Positions 10,776 to 20,132 of a DNA stretch of 64,000 bases are shown one piece after another. A program made the position numbers and the translations under genes. Source of the stretch: Corallium rubrum (taxonomy: Eukaryota > Cnidaria > Anthozoa > Scleralcyonacea > Coralliidae); contig CAXIUP010000272.1 in NCBI GenBank assembly GCA_964035015.1, forward strand, positions 124,001 to 188,000, given 5' to 3'. The notes beneath the pieces were generated by a model, which had not been told where the DNA came from, ran no database searches, and worked only from the letters and a program-made list of their open reading frames with translations. Within the stretch, counting starts at the first letter, position 1; each line of letters begins with the position of its first letter.

Positions 10776-10972
10776 TTTGTGAGACAACGGAGTTCTTTAT
10801 TCAGAAATTACGGGAAAATAATTTCGAGCGCGATCCTTATTTACTCACAAGTGTGTGGTTGCACATCGAATCTGTATTGCGAGAAAGAGAAAAAGCGCGT
10901 GAAAAAGTTGCTAAAGAGTATTTGAAGGATTTACGAAGAAATATATTGCTAAAGCAAATAACTGGGGATTGA
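10730..10972 (+). CDS. hypothetical helical protein
   Basis: 80 residues from the ATG in GAGAGATGTCC, starting MSEGVEGAKLLLDALICE. It is charged and helical with no cysteine pairs and no membrane segment. It lies 8 bases before the next gene in the same array. Not recognised. Confidence 0.45.
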   Translation: MSEGVEGAKLLLDALICETTEFFIQKLRENNFERDPYLLTSVWLHIESVLREREKAREKVAKEYLKDLRRNILLKQITGD

Positions 10973-10980
10973 AAAAAAAT

Positions 10981-11325
10981 ATGAATTTAATAGAATGTAG
11001 TAATCGAAAGTTTATCGAATTTAATGATATATACCCTATGTTAAAAGAATGTTGCGCGACTTATCTTAAAGTAGTTTTTGTGGAAGAAGATTATTTTCAT
11101 CGTATGGAAGACGTTGTTTTTTTTGACGCTGTTAACTTATCTTATAATTCAGAAATACCTCGAATGGAATCTGTATTTTATTGGACTCTTGTTGATAAAA
11201 AGAGAAATACTTGTAATTATGTGAAATATGTAAACTCACTCACAACACCACCGAAGATTTGGAAAAAAAAAAGAGGGAATAATACAAAAATGCGTTGTGA
11301 TGTGATCAAAGAATTAATTAATTAA
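10981..11325 (+). CDS. element A paralogous small-protein family, member 1
   Basis: 114 residues. It shares an ordered motif set with the genes at 11693 and 14412: DIYP, then ECCATYLKVV, EEDYFHRMEDVVFF, NLSY, VFYWTLV and TPPKIWK. Two more members within 4 kb imply local duplication and divergence. No known domain was recognised; the conserved aromatic core suggests a small globular fold. Confidence 0.55.
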   Translation: MNLIECSNRKFIEFNDIYPMLKECCATYLKVVFVEEDYFHRMEDVVFFDAVNLSYNSEIPRMESVFYWTLVDKKRNTCNYVKYVNSLTTPPKIWKKKRGNNTKMRCDVIKELIN

Positions 11326-11476
11326 TTAATTTTTTTTCCGCTTTCTGTTGTCAATCATCATTCTATTGAGATATGAATAAATTTTTTTATGCATTAGTAA
11401 TTTTTTTCCGCTTTCTGTTGTCAATCATTAAATATAAGTAATTGAACACCTATGAATAAATTTGTTGTTGTCAATC
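11326..11476 (+). promoter_or_regulatory. triplicated leader word GTTGTCAATCAT
   Basis: GTTGTCAATCAT occurs at 11347, 11417 and 11467, the last overlapping the ATG of the next gene. The first two copies are preceded by TTTTTTCCGCTTTCT. This looks like a duplicated 5' leader or promoter produced along with the neighbouring gene duplication. Confidence 0.45.
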
Positions 11477-11656
11477 ATGGATAAGGACACAGACACAGAT
11501 GAGGAGGAATTTACCCCTAATAATTATTCCATTGAGCAGTTGTCTAAAGACATAACACGCATGGAGGAAAGTGAAGAATTTAAACGGAGTTTTTTATTGT
11601 TGATGGAAAGACGAAAACAGAAAAGCAGTGAAAAATGCAAAAAAAAGTCTATATAG
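11477..11656 (+). CDS. hypothetical small acidic/basic protein
   Basis: 59 residues starting MDKDTDTDEEEF and ending in a lysine-rich tail. Its ATG lies inside the third copy of the repeated leader word. Not recognised. Confidence 0.4.
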   Translation: MDKDTDTDEEEFTPNNYSIEQLSKDITRMEESEEFKRSFLLLMERRKQKSSEKCKKKSI

Positions 11657-11692
11657 GCTAAGACAGCTTTGATAATATTCACAAAAAAAAAT

Positions 11693-12022
11693 ATGGCTAA
11701 TGATGATGACACACACATTCTAAGAAGAAAATATATCCCTTTTGATGAAATATATCCAGAGTTGAAGCAGTGTTATGCAACATATCTGAAAGTTATTACC
11801 GTAAAACAAGATTTTTTTCATGTTGGTGAAGCTGTTGTTTATTTTAACCTCGTTAATTTAAGCTACCTGGTTAAAAAAAAAATGAAATATGTGCATTATT
11901 GGACCCTGGTGACTAATCCTGAAATGATTTCTAATTTCATGCTACATACAAATATGTACACACCACAGGAGATGTGGAAAAATTCGGAAAAAAAAACAAA
12001 ATGCGCTTGTATTGTGTTGTAA
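11693..12022 (+). CDS. element A paralogous small-protein family, member 2
   Basis: 109 residues. It aligns with the 10981 gene through EIYPELKQCYATYLKV, KQDFFHVGEAVVYF, NLVNLSY, VHYWTLV and TPQEMWK. It is intact in this copy. A tandem paralogue of unknown function. Confidence 0.55.
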   Translation: MANDDDTHILRRKYIPFDEIYPELKQCYATYLKVITVKQDFFHVGEAVVYFNLVNLSYLVKKKMKYVHYWTLVTNPEMISNFMLHTNMYTPQEMWKNSEKKTKCACIVL

Positions 12023-12191
12023 AAATAAACATGTTTGTTTGTTGCGTAGTAACGATTGTGTGGGTGGCTCTAGTCGAGGTGTTTTTTTTTCACGTTAATT
12101 TTATGCATTGGGTATTATATATTAAGGTGAGATTAGCAAAACAATATTAGTTAACGTTTTACCGAAGACGAAGAAACGATATGGATTACGA

Positions 12192-12404
12192 ATGGATTGT
12201 TACTACAACGTGATAGAAATGAAGAATGGTGCAACGTGTGAAGATTGGTTAGTGGACAATGAGTGGTGGATCAGAAAGACGAGTTGGGTCAGAAAAGATG
12301 GGAGTCGGAGATATATCATTAAGAAGAATAGAGAGGCGAGGAACTTCCGTGAAATATATTTTATACGCGGGGAAGTATACAATGAAGAAAAACCGCATAG
12401 CTGA
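12192..12404 (+). CDS. hypothetical small protein
   Basis: 70 residues starting MDCYYNVIEMKNG, rich in tryptophan and arginine (DNEWWIRKTSWVRKDGSRR). An earlier ATG at 12181 in another frame closes after 10 codons. Not recognised. Confidence 0.35.
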   Translation: MDCYYNVIEMKNGATCEDWLVDNEWWIRKTSWVRKDGSRRYIIKKNREARNFREIYFIRGEVYNEEKPHS

Positions 12405-12555
12405 GAAGAAGAAGAAGAAGAAGATCTCAAACATTCTAAAAAAAACTGACAAAAAAAAAGACTTGGTTATGTTGTTGAAATATTTTTTTTTTATGTACTA
12501 CACGCGCAATAAATATTGTTTTCACATGTGTCATTATGTTGGGTTTTTTTAACTA

Positions 12556-13005
12556 CTAATCACTACTAGCGCAATAAACTGTATTACTACTACGATTTAC
12601 TACACTCAGTGTGAAGTAGTTTCGAGTTTCGGGGTGTAGAAAGTACACTGCGTTTGCAAAATCGATTTCACTAACGTTCTCGTCCCACACGTCGCACCAT
12701 ATTAACGCTGCGTCGAAACAAGTGATTTTCTTGTCAACCAGCAACGCTAGAGCAAACTTGTCCTGACGTTGTTTTTTATCGGTCGGGGTTTCATAGGGTG
12801 TACAAATACCATGAAGATCGATAAAAAATTCCACATCACTTTGACTTCGCAATTTTTTTAATAGTGCTCTACAGAAACCCATTTGTGCATTTTTGAACAC
12901 ATACATCTTTTCAGCACGTTTGTTTAAAAAATTCCACCACGCGTTACCCATTATTTTTCTACGCGCAACAGCTATTTGATCGCTACCATCAACAACAGCA
13001 TCCAT
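12556..13005 (-). CDS. hypothetical protein, minus strand in the left array
   Basis: 149 residues starting MDAVVDGSDQIAVARRK. It is the only minus-strand gene of the left array and faces the 13131 gene, with a 125-base gap of T/A runs that may hold both promoters. Moderately hydrophobic with scattered tryptophans; no known motif. Confidence 0.5.
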   Translation of the reverse strand: MDAVVDGSDQIAVARRKIMGNAWWNFLNKRAEKMYVFKNAQMGFCRALLKKLRSQSDVEFFIDLHGICTPYETPTDKKQRQDKFALALLVDKKITCFDAALIWCDVWDENVSEIDFANAVYFLHPETRNYFTLSVVNRSSNTVYCASSD

Positions 13006-13130
13006 TTTTTTTGTTTGGTTTTTTAAAAAAACCCAAGGTACTTTTATACCGTGCGTAAAAAAAAAATCGGAATTTTTTAGAAAAAAATTTGTATATATTA
13101 AAGGGTTTTTTTCTAAAAGAAGTCAAAAAA

Positions 13131-13943
13131 ATGTCGAAACGCGATCATGACGGTCGTGTGAAAGTTAGTAGCATCGAAGCTGTTTCAAGTTTATCTTTAA
13201 AAATGTTACTTTGTACGGTGCCTGAAATGAGACGTTTTTCTTCGCGTTATATGGGGTTGTTATATTGGATAGCCGGTGTGTTAGATTATTACGAGGGGGG
13301 TTATATACTAGCCGTTAAGAGAAGATCACCGTGTAAAAAAGAAGAAGTGGATGCCATAGATTATTTATACCGTGGAGCAACTTTCCTGTATAAAGGAAAA
13401 GCAACGGGTGACGAGCGTGATACGAACTACCAATCACATGTTATTATTGAGAATGGATGGGAATATTTACTTCCGTATTTTGAGAAGAAGAAGAAGAAGA
13501 CCGGATGGGGTGTTTATCGAACGTTGAGAGGGGGTGTAATGTTGAAGCGAACACGTGATTGTGATTTCCATTCTAATTATTCTTATTTTATACAAATTCC
13601 GTATGCGCTTGAGCAAAAAGAATATACGCATCTGTATCAGCATAAAATATTCTGTGTGGATAGTGTGACGAGTGAAGTAGTCTACCCGTTAAATATCGCG
13701 CTATATACATTATTTCGCGATGTTAATTTAAGATATGGCGAAAGAGTTTTCATGACAGCGTGTTACTTGTTTACTATTGCACCCGAGATTTTTTTGAGTT
13801 TGTTTTCATATTCCACCGCTGTGTCTTTTGATATCGATTTGTTATATTCGGTTGTGTTGATTTTTTTATTTTATTGTGAAAATCATAATCCTTTGGGTGT
13901 GTTATTGGCTAAAAAAAAGCAGAGTATTCAATTGAGACGATAA
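13131..13943 (+). CDS. element A accessory protein, paralogue of the 37923 gene (N-terminal part)
   Basis: 270 residues from the ATG in TCAAAAAAATGTCG. The segments RFSSRYMGLLYW, YEGGYI and YCENHNP recur in the gene at 37923-39355 as RFFPNREIGLLYW, YEGGYI and FCENHNP, so both derive from one ancestor. The second copy is fused to the homologue of the gene that follows here. Hydrophobic C-terminal stretches suggest a membrane or buried core. Function unknown. Confidence 0.6.
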   Translation: MSKRDHDGRVKVSSIEAVSSLSLKMLLCTVPEMRRFSSRYMGLLYWIAGVLDYYEGGYILAVKRRSPCKKEEVDAIDYLYRGATFLYKGKATGDERDTNYQSHVIIENGWEYLLPYFEKKKKKTGWGVYRTLRGGVMLKRTRDCDFHSNYSYFIQIPYALEQKEYTHLYQHKIFCVDSVTSEVVYPLNIALYTLFRDVNLRYGERVFMTACYLFTIAPEIFLSLFSYSTAVSFDIDLLYSVVLIFLFYCENHNPLGVLLAKKKQSIQLRR

Positions 13944-13945
13944 CA

Positions 13946-14326
13946 ATGTTTATTGAGAAAAGATTAGAATGGGAAATGGATAAAGTTGAGGGGAATGTGA
14001 ATAATTATGTTTATTGTAATTATTTGTATAGAACACGTGAAATCTGTATGTATAAAAATTGTAAGAAAATGTGCACGGATCATTTAGATAAATTAAAAGA
14101 TTCTAAATACGCTTTTAAAAAAAAAGTGAGAAATTATAGAAAACATTCTCTCGATTATGTACACACATTATTCAGCGATTGGCGTGGCTACGGGTATTTT
14201 GAATTAAAAACAAAATTTTTACACTCTTCTATTCGTGTACGGAGTAGGGACGATCGTTATTGTAAACGACGGTATATAAATTTTATTTTACCTAATGATA
14301 AAAACATTATCGCTAGCTTTGTATGA
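13946..14326 (+). CDS. element A accessory protein, paralogue of the 37923 gene (C-terminal part)
   Basis: 126 residues beginning 2 bases after the previous stop. EICMYKNCKKMC matches EICRFKNCKLKN in the other copy, which reads straight through from the N-terminal part. The pair is therefore a split version of one gene, or the other copy is a fusion. Confidence 0.5.
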   Translation: MFIEKRLEWEMDKVEGNVNNYVYCNYLYRTREICMYKNCKKMCTDHLDKLKDSKYAFKKKVRNYRKHSLDYVHTLFSDWRGYGYFELKTKFLHSSIRVRSRDDRYCKRRYINFILPNDKNIIASFV

Positions 14327-14411
14327 ACTAGTAGTGGTTAAAAAACTTTAATTCAAAGAAGTGTAATTAATTAGTAATTTCTGTAAAAAATAAAAAAGAA
14401 TTTTATAAAAA

Positions 14412-14698
14412 ATGCGTGTTAACACTAACAACGATATTTTACGTAGAATTAATACAGGTGATATTTATGCAAAACCGATACAGTCTGATCAATTATACTT
14501 ATTAATTAATTCGTTGTATGAATTTAAAATAATCGGTTTGGAGAAAGATTATTTTACAAAAGGGTGTGATAAAGTTATTTTTGAACCAGCGGGTGTTCCA
14601 ACTCTCCCGCATAAGTATTATTGGGGGGGTTGAGTAGAATGCATGATTTTACTAACGAAATAGATGAATGTATAAAAAATCATTATTTTATACGCTAA
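14412..14698 (+). pseudogene. element A paralogous small-protein family, member 3 (frameshifted)
   Basis: 73 codons are open to 14633. They share DIYAKP, LEKDYFTKGCDKVIF and HKYYW with members 1 and 2, in the same order. The frame stops inside a G7 run (ATTGGGGGGGTTGA). The next frame continues for ~20 codons to 14698 with plausible composition, so a one-base change in the G run probably broke the gene. Confidence 0.5.
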
Positions 14699-14953
14699 TT
14701 AAAATATAAAATATTTGAAAAAAAACCACTAAATTTCTTAATTTTTTTTTTTATCATTATAAAAACAGTTCACGATTAGTTATTTTTTTCATTAGCAACC
14801 CAACCAACCAGCGCAACGAGTGTGCGAACGAAAACCGACTTTAATTGGAAAGTGTGTTCAACACTTTCTTTTCAGATATTTGTTTTTTTTTTGGTTTTTT
14901 TTAAAAAACTTAATAAATAATCACAACCCTCTTTGAATAATAATTTATATACG

Positions 14954-15838
14954 ATGGAGATATATTTAAAACAACATGTGACGAACGAACGTGTGCTTCA
15001 AAAGTACGCGGATCTATCGCAAAAAGTGGTTGCTCTTCAAAAGAAGAATAGTAAGCCGATATTAGCGAAAGTATACCCCACGAGTAAAGCGTGTTTGAAA
15101 TTTACCATGCAATCGATGATGGAGTTAGAAATGGAATCGATTCCTGAATTGGTTAATGTTATTCAACAAGCTAATGGGAAGTTCAACTGGAGTGAACACG
15201 TGCATATTGTGGTTTCGTCCTATCGAAATTACAAAAACGATGAGATGCGCTTGGTGTTGCGTGGTAGCGGGTTTGGAACCGGTGAATTAGTCACGCAGAA
15301 AAAAGTTCTCGTTATACCCGATGAGGATTTAACCTTTGACGAAGATGCGGAAGTGGCTGGTGAGGAAATTGTCGAAGAAGAAGATGCGACGTGGAACGAC
15401 GAGTGGGGGAGTTTTTCTTTCAAGAAAACAGACGCATTGCAAGATGTCGCTACGCAGTTGAGTCGTTTTTATCACGACGTGTGCGGGACTGCTGGGGAAA
15501 AAAGAAAGGTGTCCAAAGCTGATAAAACAACAACGACGGTGTCGAAGAAAAAGAAAATTCTTGATGAACAAATAGAAGTAGCGTGTGAGTTTAATAATGA
15601 TAATAATAATAATAATAATAATAATGAAGAGGGGATAAACAAATTAAATTCGCCTGCTTTGGTTGAATTAATGTATTTTTTTTCGCAGTCCGAAAAACTA
15701 AGTTTAGAAGAATGTATTTGTAGGTATAATGATGAGATGAACGAGGGGTTAAAAGCAGGTGATAAAGTAGATTTTGTCAGTCTTATAAACACAGATGGTT
15801 TTGAACAGATCAAACAACTCGCTAAAGAAATATTGTAA
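14954..15838 (+). CDS. hypothetical acidic protein with asparagine run
   Basis: 294 residues from the ATG in ATACGATGGAG, just upstream of integrase. A globular N-terminal half is followed by an acidic middle, a KKKK basic patch that could be a nuclear signal, and an Asp/Asn microsatellite run near residue 220. It then ends in a helical tail (LVELMYFFSQSEKLSLEE). Position beside the morphogenesis genes hints at a virion or DNA-binding role, but no family was recognised. Confidence 0.6.
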   Translation: MEIYLKQHVTNERVLQKYADLSQKVVALQKKNSKPILAKVYPTSKACLKFTMQSMMELEMESIPELVNVIQQANGKFNWSEHVHIVVSSYRNYKNDEMRLVLRGSGFGTGELVTQKKVLVIPDEDLTFDEDAEVAGEEIVEEEDATWNDEWGSFSFKKTDALQDVATQLSRFYHDVCGTAGEKRKVSKADKTTTTVSKKKKILDEQIEVACEFNNDNNNNNNNNEEGINKLNSPALVELMYFFSQSEKLSLEECICRYNDEMNEGLKAGDKVDFVSLINTDGFEQIKQLAKEIL

Positions 15839-15869
15839 TTTTTTTTATTTTTTTTAGAAAAGGAAAAAA

Positions 15870-16519
15870 ATGGTGAAAAAAAAAAGACTGAAGTGTTTAG
15901 CGAAGATTTTATTAAAAAAGCATCGCGACTTCTAAAAGGAGAGACGTTAGAATTGGAACAATTAGAAAAATATAAACAACATAAACTGGCTAGAAAAAAA
16001 TATAGACGATTAAATATACATGTGGGTGAAAAGAATGAGCAGTGGGAAATTGATTTAGCAGAAAATAAAGATTTGGCGAGATTTAATCGTCAATTTCGTT
16101 ATTGGCTTGTGTGTATTGATGTTTATTCACGCTACGTGTGGGTGGAATTTCTAAAGAAAAAAACGGCAAAAAATACAGCGGAAAAATTGGAAAAAATTTT
16201 AAAAAAAGAAGACCCCCCTAAAAAAATTCAGTGCGACGAAGGATTAGAATTTCAAATAATTCGTAAAACTTTAAAGAAAAAATACAATTTTGAAGTTTTT
16301 CATACGTTCAATCGGGAAATTAAAGCCTCTCACGTCGAAAGAGTAATTCAAACTTTAAAAACAATGGTTCGCCGTGTTTTAACGTTGACTGGCGGATTCG
16401 ATTATTATTCTTATTTTCACATAATTCTCGAAAGATACAATAATTCACCGCATAAAAGTTTGGGTGGTGCCACACCCCACGAGCTTTATCGTGAGGGTAA
16501 AAAACAAAAAAAAATTTAA
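15870..16519 (+). pseudogene. Polinton/adintovirus integrase, start broken by an A-run shift
   Basis: Retrovirus-type rve integrase that would insert viral DNA into the host genome. The three catalytic acids are visible in WEIDLAEN, QCDEGLEF and HVERVIQTL, with about 33 residues between the second and third. YNNSPHKSLGGATPHELY is the typical end of the core. The natural ATG at 15870 sits in a good leader (TTTTTAGAAAAGGAAAAAAATGG), but its frame is off by one from the core across an A10 run. From about 15893 the core frame is intact. A small in-frame piece at 16536-16607 may be lost C-terminal or penton N-terminal sequence. Confidence 0.85.
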
Positions 16520-16637
16520 AATATATTACGACGTAAGATGATATCACCCGTCACTTTTACTAAATCCGTGTTGAAAGAAGGAACGCTTGTGCGAATAGCG
16601 CGATGATGGTGGGACAAACTACACGAATGAATTTGAA

Positions 16638-17528
16638 ATGAAATTAGCCGAACCGATTGACGCGATAAATCATGATGCGTTTTTTGAATTAACAGAAGTT
16701 TCTTACCCGGGAACGACGAAAAATATCAGCGATGACTCTTGCTGGTTTTCTTTTAAATTATATTTTAGTAATTTTAAGCAGGGTCCGACGGGTGCATATG
16801 CAGCTACCGACCTATCCGTGACTAGTGATAAATTTATTATTCCAGAGGGGTGTTATACTTTAGAAAATTTATTGCGGTATTTAAATAACGCTTTAAACGA
16901 ATATGATGTAGCATTTCTATTAACAGCGGGTGGTAAAGTAAAAATAACGGAGAAGATATATGCCGAATATTGGGTGAATCAAGGAGTATCGACAAGAACC
17001 ATCAATGGGTTGAAAGTAGGAGATGATGGGTATTATACCAATTACTATCATATTGTATCACCATCATTAGTGGGAACCCATGCAAGATTTTGTGTTGCGA
17101 ATATGTTGACATTTTCTAAAAAATTAGCTTTTATGTTAGGGTTTGTGAAGGAGGTTATATGGTTTAAACAATGGAACATCCATTGCGATGGTATAAGAGT
17201 TTATGATACAACACAAGCGGATGTAGCACCCCATTTACCCGACATATCTGACGGGTTAGATAAAATATTTATTTATTGCCGTGAACTTGAAAGAAGTTTT
17301 ATTGGCGACACATCTACCGAACTTATTAGTACAATACCGATTCGTTGGAGTGAGCAAGGAAAAGGGAACGGTGAATTAATTATTTACACACCGTCAGTAC
17401 CGATTAAAAGAAAATTTAAAAAAGCGAGTATTTCAACGTTACACATTGCCTTAAAAGACGCTGTAGGTGTTAAAGTACCCTTTGATTCGGGTACTGTTAG
17501 TATCGAAGGTGTGGTTCATTATGCTTAA
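16638..17528 (+). CDS. penton (minor capsid) protein, element A
   Basis: 296 residues. The opening pattern F-ELTEVSYPG...N and the later CYTLENLLRYLNNAL, LAFMLGF and HCDGIRVYD blocks follow the usual order of adintovirus/Polinton penton base proteins, single jelly-roll proteins that occupy capsid vertices. It sits between integrase and the capsid gene, as expected. In another frame upstream (near 16600), codons resembling YTNEFE would extend it, so the true start may lie earlier across a shift. The frame is otherwise clean. Confidence 0.7.
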   Translation: MKLAEPIDAINHDAFFELTEVSYPGTTKNISDDSCWFSFKLYFSNFKQGPTGAYAATDLSVTSDKFIIPEGCYTLENLLRYLNNALNEYDVAFLLTAGGKVKITEKIYAEYWVNQGVSTRTINGLKVGDDGYYTNYYHIVSPSLVGTHARFCVANMLTFSKKLAFMLGFVKEVIWFKQWNIHCDGIRVYDTTQADVAPHLPDISDGLDKIFIYCRELERSFIGDTSTELISTIPIRWSEQGKGNGELIIYTPSVPIKRKFKKASISTLHIALKDAVGVKVPFDSGTVSIEGVVHYA

Positions 17529-18003
17529 ATTACATTTTAAAGCGAATGAAAATAGATTGGAAATGCTTGAGCACGAAATTTCATTTCCTTTTTCGTCTTT
17601 TTCATATGGTGATAAAAACGTATTATGGAATTTAAATTCTATAGAATGTAAAAACACTCGAGGAAATTTTCGTTTATTATTTTGTAGAAAATTTGATTTT
17701 TCTGCGGTTTGGAAAACGGGAACGAGTAATAAAATTGAAAATTTAACATACCTCAATAGCAGAGATTGCGGTTTAGGACGGCTCGAAGAGCAACACATGT
17801 TATTATCTAAACGTTTATTATTATTTTATGATGAAAAAACCCCTAAAAAACCAATGTCTAAAAAAAAACTACCGTTAATGTTATTATCAAACACTATGGA
17901 AAAAAAAATCCAATTTTTTATCGCGTATGAAAAAGATGCTAATAAAAGAATGCGTGATGAAGAAATTATACTCATATTGAATTTGTTTGAAGAGGACGAA
18001 TAA
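17521..18003 (+). CDS. hypothetical protein downstream of penton
   Basis: 160 residues whose ATG overlaps the penton stop by 8 bases, implying coupled expression. It is basic and mixed in structure (LSKRLLLFYDEKTPKK near the middle) and ends in an acidic tail. Not recognised, but placed within the virion gene cluster. Confidence 0.55.
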   Translation: MLKLHFKANENRLEMLEHEISFPFSSFSYGDKNVLWNLNSIECKNTRGNFRLLFCRKFDFSAVWKTGTSNKIENLTYLNSRDCGLGRLEEQHMLLSKRLLLFYDEKTPKKPMSKKKLPLMLLSNTMEKKIQFFIAYEKDANKRMRDEEIILILNLFEEDE

Positions 18004-18010
18004 GAGAAAA

Positions 18011-18262
18011 ATGAGTAAAAAACCATCTCAATTAGATGAAAAAGACTATTTGGATTTATTAAATGGAAAAAAAAATGGTGGTGGTTATCATCGGAATTAT
18101 TTTGTAATCAAACAAGAAAAAACCCCAACTAAAGCAGAAATTTTACTCAATGGTCGTGTGGGGTTACCCCCTAATATGGATGAAAAGCATGAACAAAATT
18201 ATGTAAAACCTGCAAAAAGAAAAAAAAAGATACTTTACACCCTGAACTTTTACGTCTTTTAA
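18011..18262 (+). CDS. hypothetical small basic protein
   Basis: 83 residues from the ATG 8 bases after the previous stop, with GGGYHRNYFVIKQEKTPTKAE in the middle (residues ~22-42). At the A8 run near 18230 a neighbouring frame gives a more protein-like ending (HPELLRLL) stopping at 18270, so the annotated tail may be the product of a one-base shift. Confidence 0.45.
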   Translation: MSKKPSQLDEKDYLDLLNGKKNGGGYHRNYFVIKQEKTPTKAEILLNGRVGLPPNMDEKHEQNYVKPAKRKKKILYTLNFYVF

Positions 18263-18450
18263 ATCGCTAATTTTAAACTTTTCGCAATCGCAGATTTTGA
18301 ACTTTTTAAAAAAAAATGTAAAAAATTTTTTAAAAAAAAAAAGGAAATTTATAACTATTTTAATCTATTTTATTTATTTTAATGTTGACGTATTTAATAA
18401 AATGTTATCGTCGAAAAAAATCTTTTTTTTTTGCTTACTGTGAAGTAAAC

Positions 18451-18600
18451 ATGACGCGTAATAATAGAAAAGTAAAAAAAAGAAGAAAAACAAAAAGAAA
18501 ACAACAAAAAGGCAGTGGGTTTGGTGCGGGTATGGCACTTGGAATGTTTTTGCCTAAGTTGTTGGACACGACAAAGGGAATTCTTAAAGTTAATATTTAA
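18451..18600 (+). CDS. small basic/hydrophobic virion-core-like protein
   Basis: 49 residues: a strongly basic start (KKRRKTKRKQQKGSG) and then GFGAGMALGMFLPKLL. This basic-plus-glycine/hydrophobic layout resembles adenovirus pX/mu-type core peptides found beside the capsid genes of adintoviruses. It lies 22 bases before the capsid gene. Confidence 0.5.
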   Translation: MTRNNRKVKKRRKTKRKQQKGSGFGAGMALGMFLPKLLDTTKGILKVNI

Positions 18601-18622
18601 TTTGTTAAAAAAAAAGAAAAAA

Positions 18623-19933
18623 ATGGACCCCCATGATCAAGAGGTCGATCAACACGAGACATTATTTTCAAAACCTTTACAGTTATTTAAACCGACGCCT
18701 TTTAACGATCTTTTTACGGAAAATCGCACTGATGTGGTTCACCCTGTACCCAATACAGCTTATTCAGATACGTACTCATTTAAACGACAGGGGAATAATG
18801 TCGGTTTAATAAAAACAAGCGCTGCGAGAATGTATGCAAAAATATCGCTTCGAGATGGAGCTGGTGCTCTTCAGGCAAACGGTAATATGGTAGTACCACC
18901 TTTTCCTTTGCGAACTATGTGGACCTCTGCGGAATTGAAGATTAATGAATGTTTAATTACGCCTGCTAGTAATTTTAATTATTTTGCAGCCTATATAAAA
19001 ATTCTCACGCGCGAAACGCCGAAAATGTATAAAGATTCGCGCGAAGTAAATTGCAGGTATTTAGACACTGCTAACCGTATGGATACCGTTCAAGGACATA
19101 ACATAGGCTCGCTCAATAGACATGCTCTTACAAACAATGCCGCGCAGGTACAACTTATTGATAAAATTGATCTACCGTGTTTTAGTGAATCGGGTGGCGA
19201 AGTTTTCTTACCATCAGCTTCCAAAATGGAACTAAAATACGCAAGAGCAGGTTACCCCCTCATTTTCATGGGTGCGAATCATGGTGACGTAAACTTTGCT
19301 GCTATGAAAATGTCGATGGAAGATCTACATATAAGAATACCTGTTTATAAACCAAAAGATCAGTTGAGCAACGCTTTAAACACAGCGTTTGTCACCGACT
19401 CGCAAGAAGCACGATATTATTCGACAACATTCCGCACGGTGATGTCGACGATAGCTGATGGGCGAAGATCGCACATAGAAAACGATGTTTTCAATGGTTC
19501 ATGCCCTGTTCGTTTATTCGTCGTGTACGTGAGGCGCGCCAATTTTGCCGGTGATATGGGTACGAACGTGTTTCGTTTTAGATGGGAGAACTATTCGAAT
19601 GTAAACGTCACGGTAAATAGCGTGTCTGTCGGAACAGTAAAAAATTCAGTTGAAGCATACGAGCAATTACGCAATGTTCTTAATAGAAATCACTCCGAAA
19701 TGCCGATGACTTATGCAGCTTTTATAACCGGATATGCGGTTCTAGCTTTCGATTTAACTACAAATTCCGACACTCATTTGAAAGTGTTACCCAACCGACC
19801 CAGCGGTGTGGTCAACGTGCACATGGATTTCTCAGCCAACACTAACGCGGGAAATATTTTTTTTATTGGTGAATTTCGTAATGAGATAAAAGTTGGTATG
19901 AAAACCCCTGCTCGTATGTTATACGACGTATAA
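18623..19933 (+). CDS. major capsid protein (double jelly-roll hexon)
   Basis: 436 residues from the ATG after AAAAAGAAAAAAATGG; the open frame extends upstream only through a GTG. The order of segments (YSDTYSFKRQG, MWTSAELKIN, FNYFAAYIKIL, LPSASKMELKY, IRIPVYKPKDQL, then FRTVMSTIADG and VVYVRRANF) follows the hexon of adintoviruses/Polintons, a trimeric capsomer protein of icosahedral shells. Length is within the usual 400-600 residues. No break was seen, so this gene alone could still be functional. Confidence 0.85.
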   Translation: MDPHDQEVDQHETLFSKPLQLFKPTPFNDLFTENRTDVVHPVPNTAYSDTYSFKRQGNNVGLIKTSAARMYAKISLRDGAGALQANGNMVVPPFPLRTMWTSAELKINECLITPASNFNYFAAYIKILTRETPKMYKDSREVNCRYLDTANRMDTVQGHNIGSLNRHALTNNAAQVQLIDKIDLPCFSESGGEVFLPSASKMELKYARAGYPLIFMGANHGDVNFAAMKMSMEDLHIRIPVYKPKDQLSNALNTAFVTDSQEARYYSTTFRTVMSTIADGRRSHIENDVFNGSCPVRLFVVYVRRANFAGDMGTNVFRFRWENYSNVNVTVNSVSVGTVKNSVEAYEQLRNVLNRNHSEMPMTYAAFITGYAVLAFDLTTNSDTHLKVLPNRPSGVVNVHMDFSANTNAGNIFFIGEFRNEIKVGMKTPARMLYDV

Positions 19934-19978
19934 ATTTGAAAAAAAAAAACGTTACTCATTTCTCCTTCAATTCTCGCA

Positions 19979-20110
19979 ATGGAAAAAGCTAACGGGAATT
20001 CAAAAAAAAAAATAATTAAAACTATACGTGCGGGAAATATAATTGATAAAGAAACACATTTAAATAAAGGGCATATTATAGTTCAACCTGTAGTGTCGAA
20101 ATTTGCCTAA
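19979..20110 (+). CDS. short ORF after the capsid gene
   Basis: 43 residues starting MEKANGNSKKK and ending QPVVSKFA, in the gap between the capsid gene and the Glu-rich gene. Its composition is protein-like and it has a clean ATG and stop. Too short for assignment. Confidence 0.35.
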   Translation: MEKANGNSKKKIIKTIRAGNIIDKETHLNKGHIIVQPVVSKFA

Positions 20111-20132
20111 AAAAATAGAATTTGGAAAAAAA

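Noticed and set aside
16536-16607. Separate small gene between integrase and penton
   Set aside because: A 22-codon frame that more likely represents displaced integrase C-terminal or penton N-terminal sequence.
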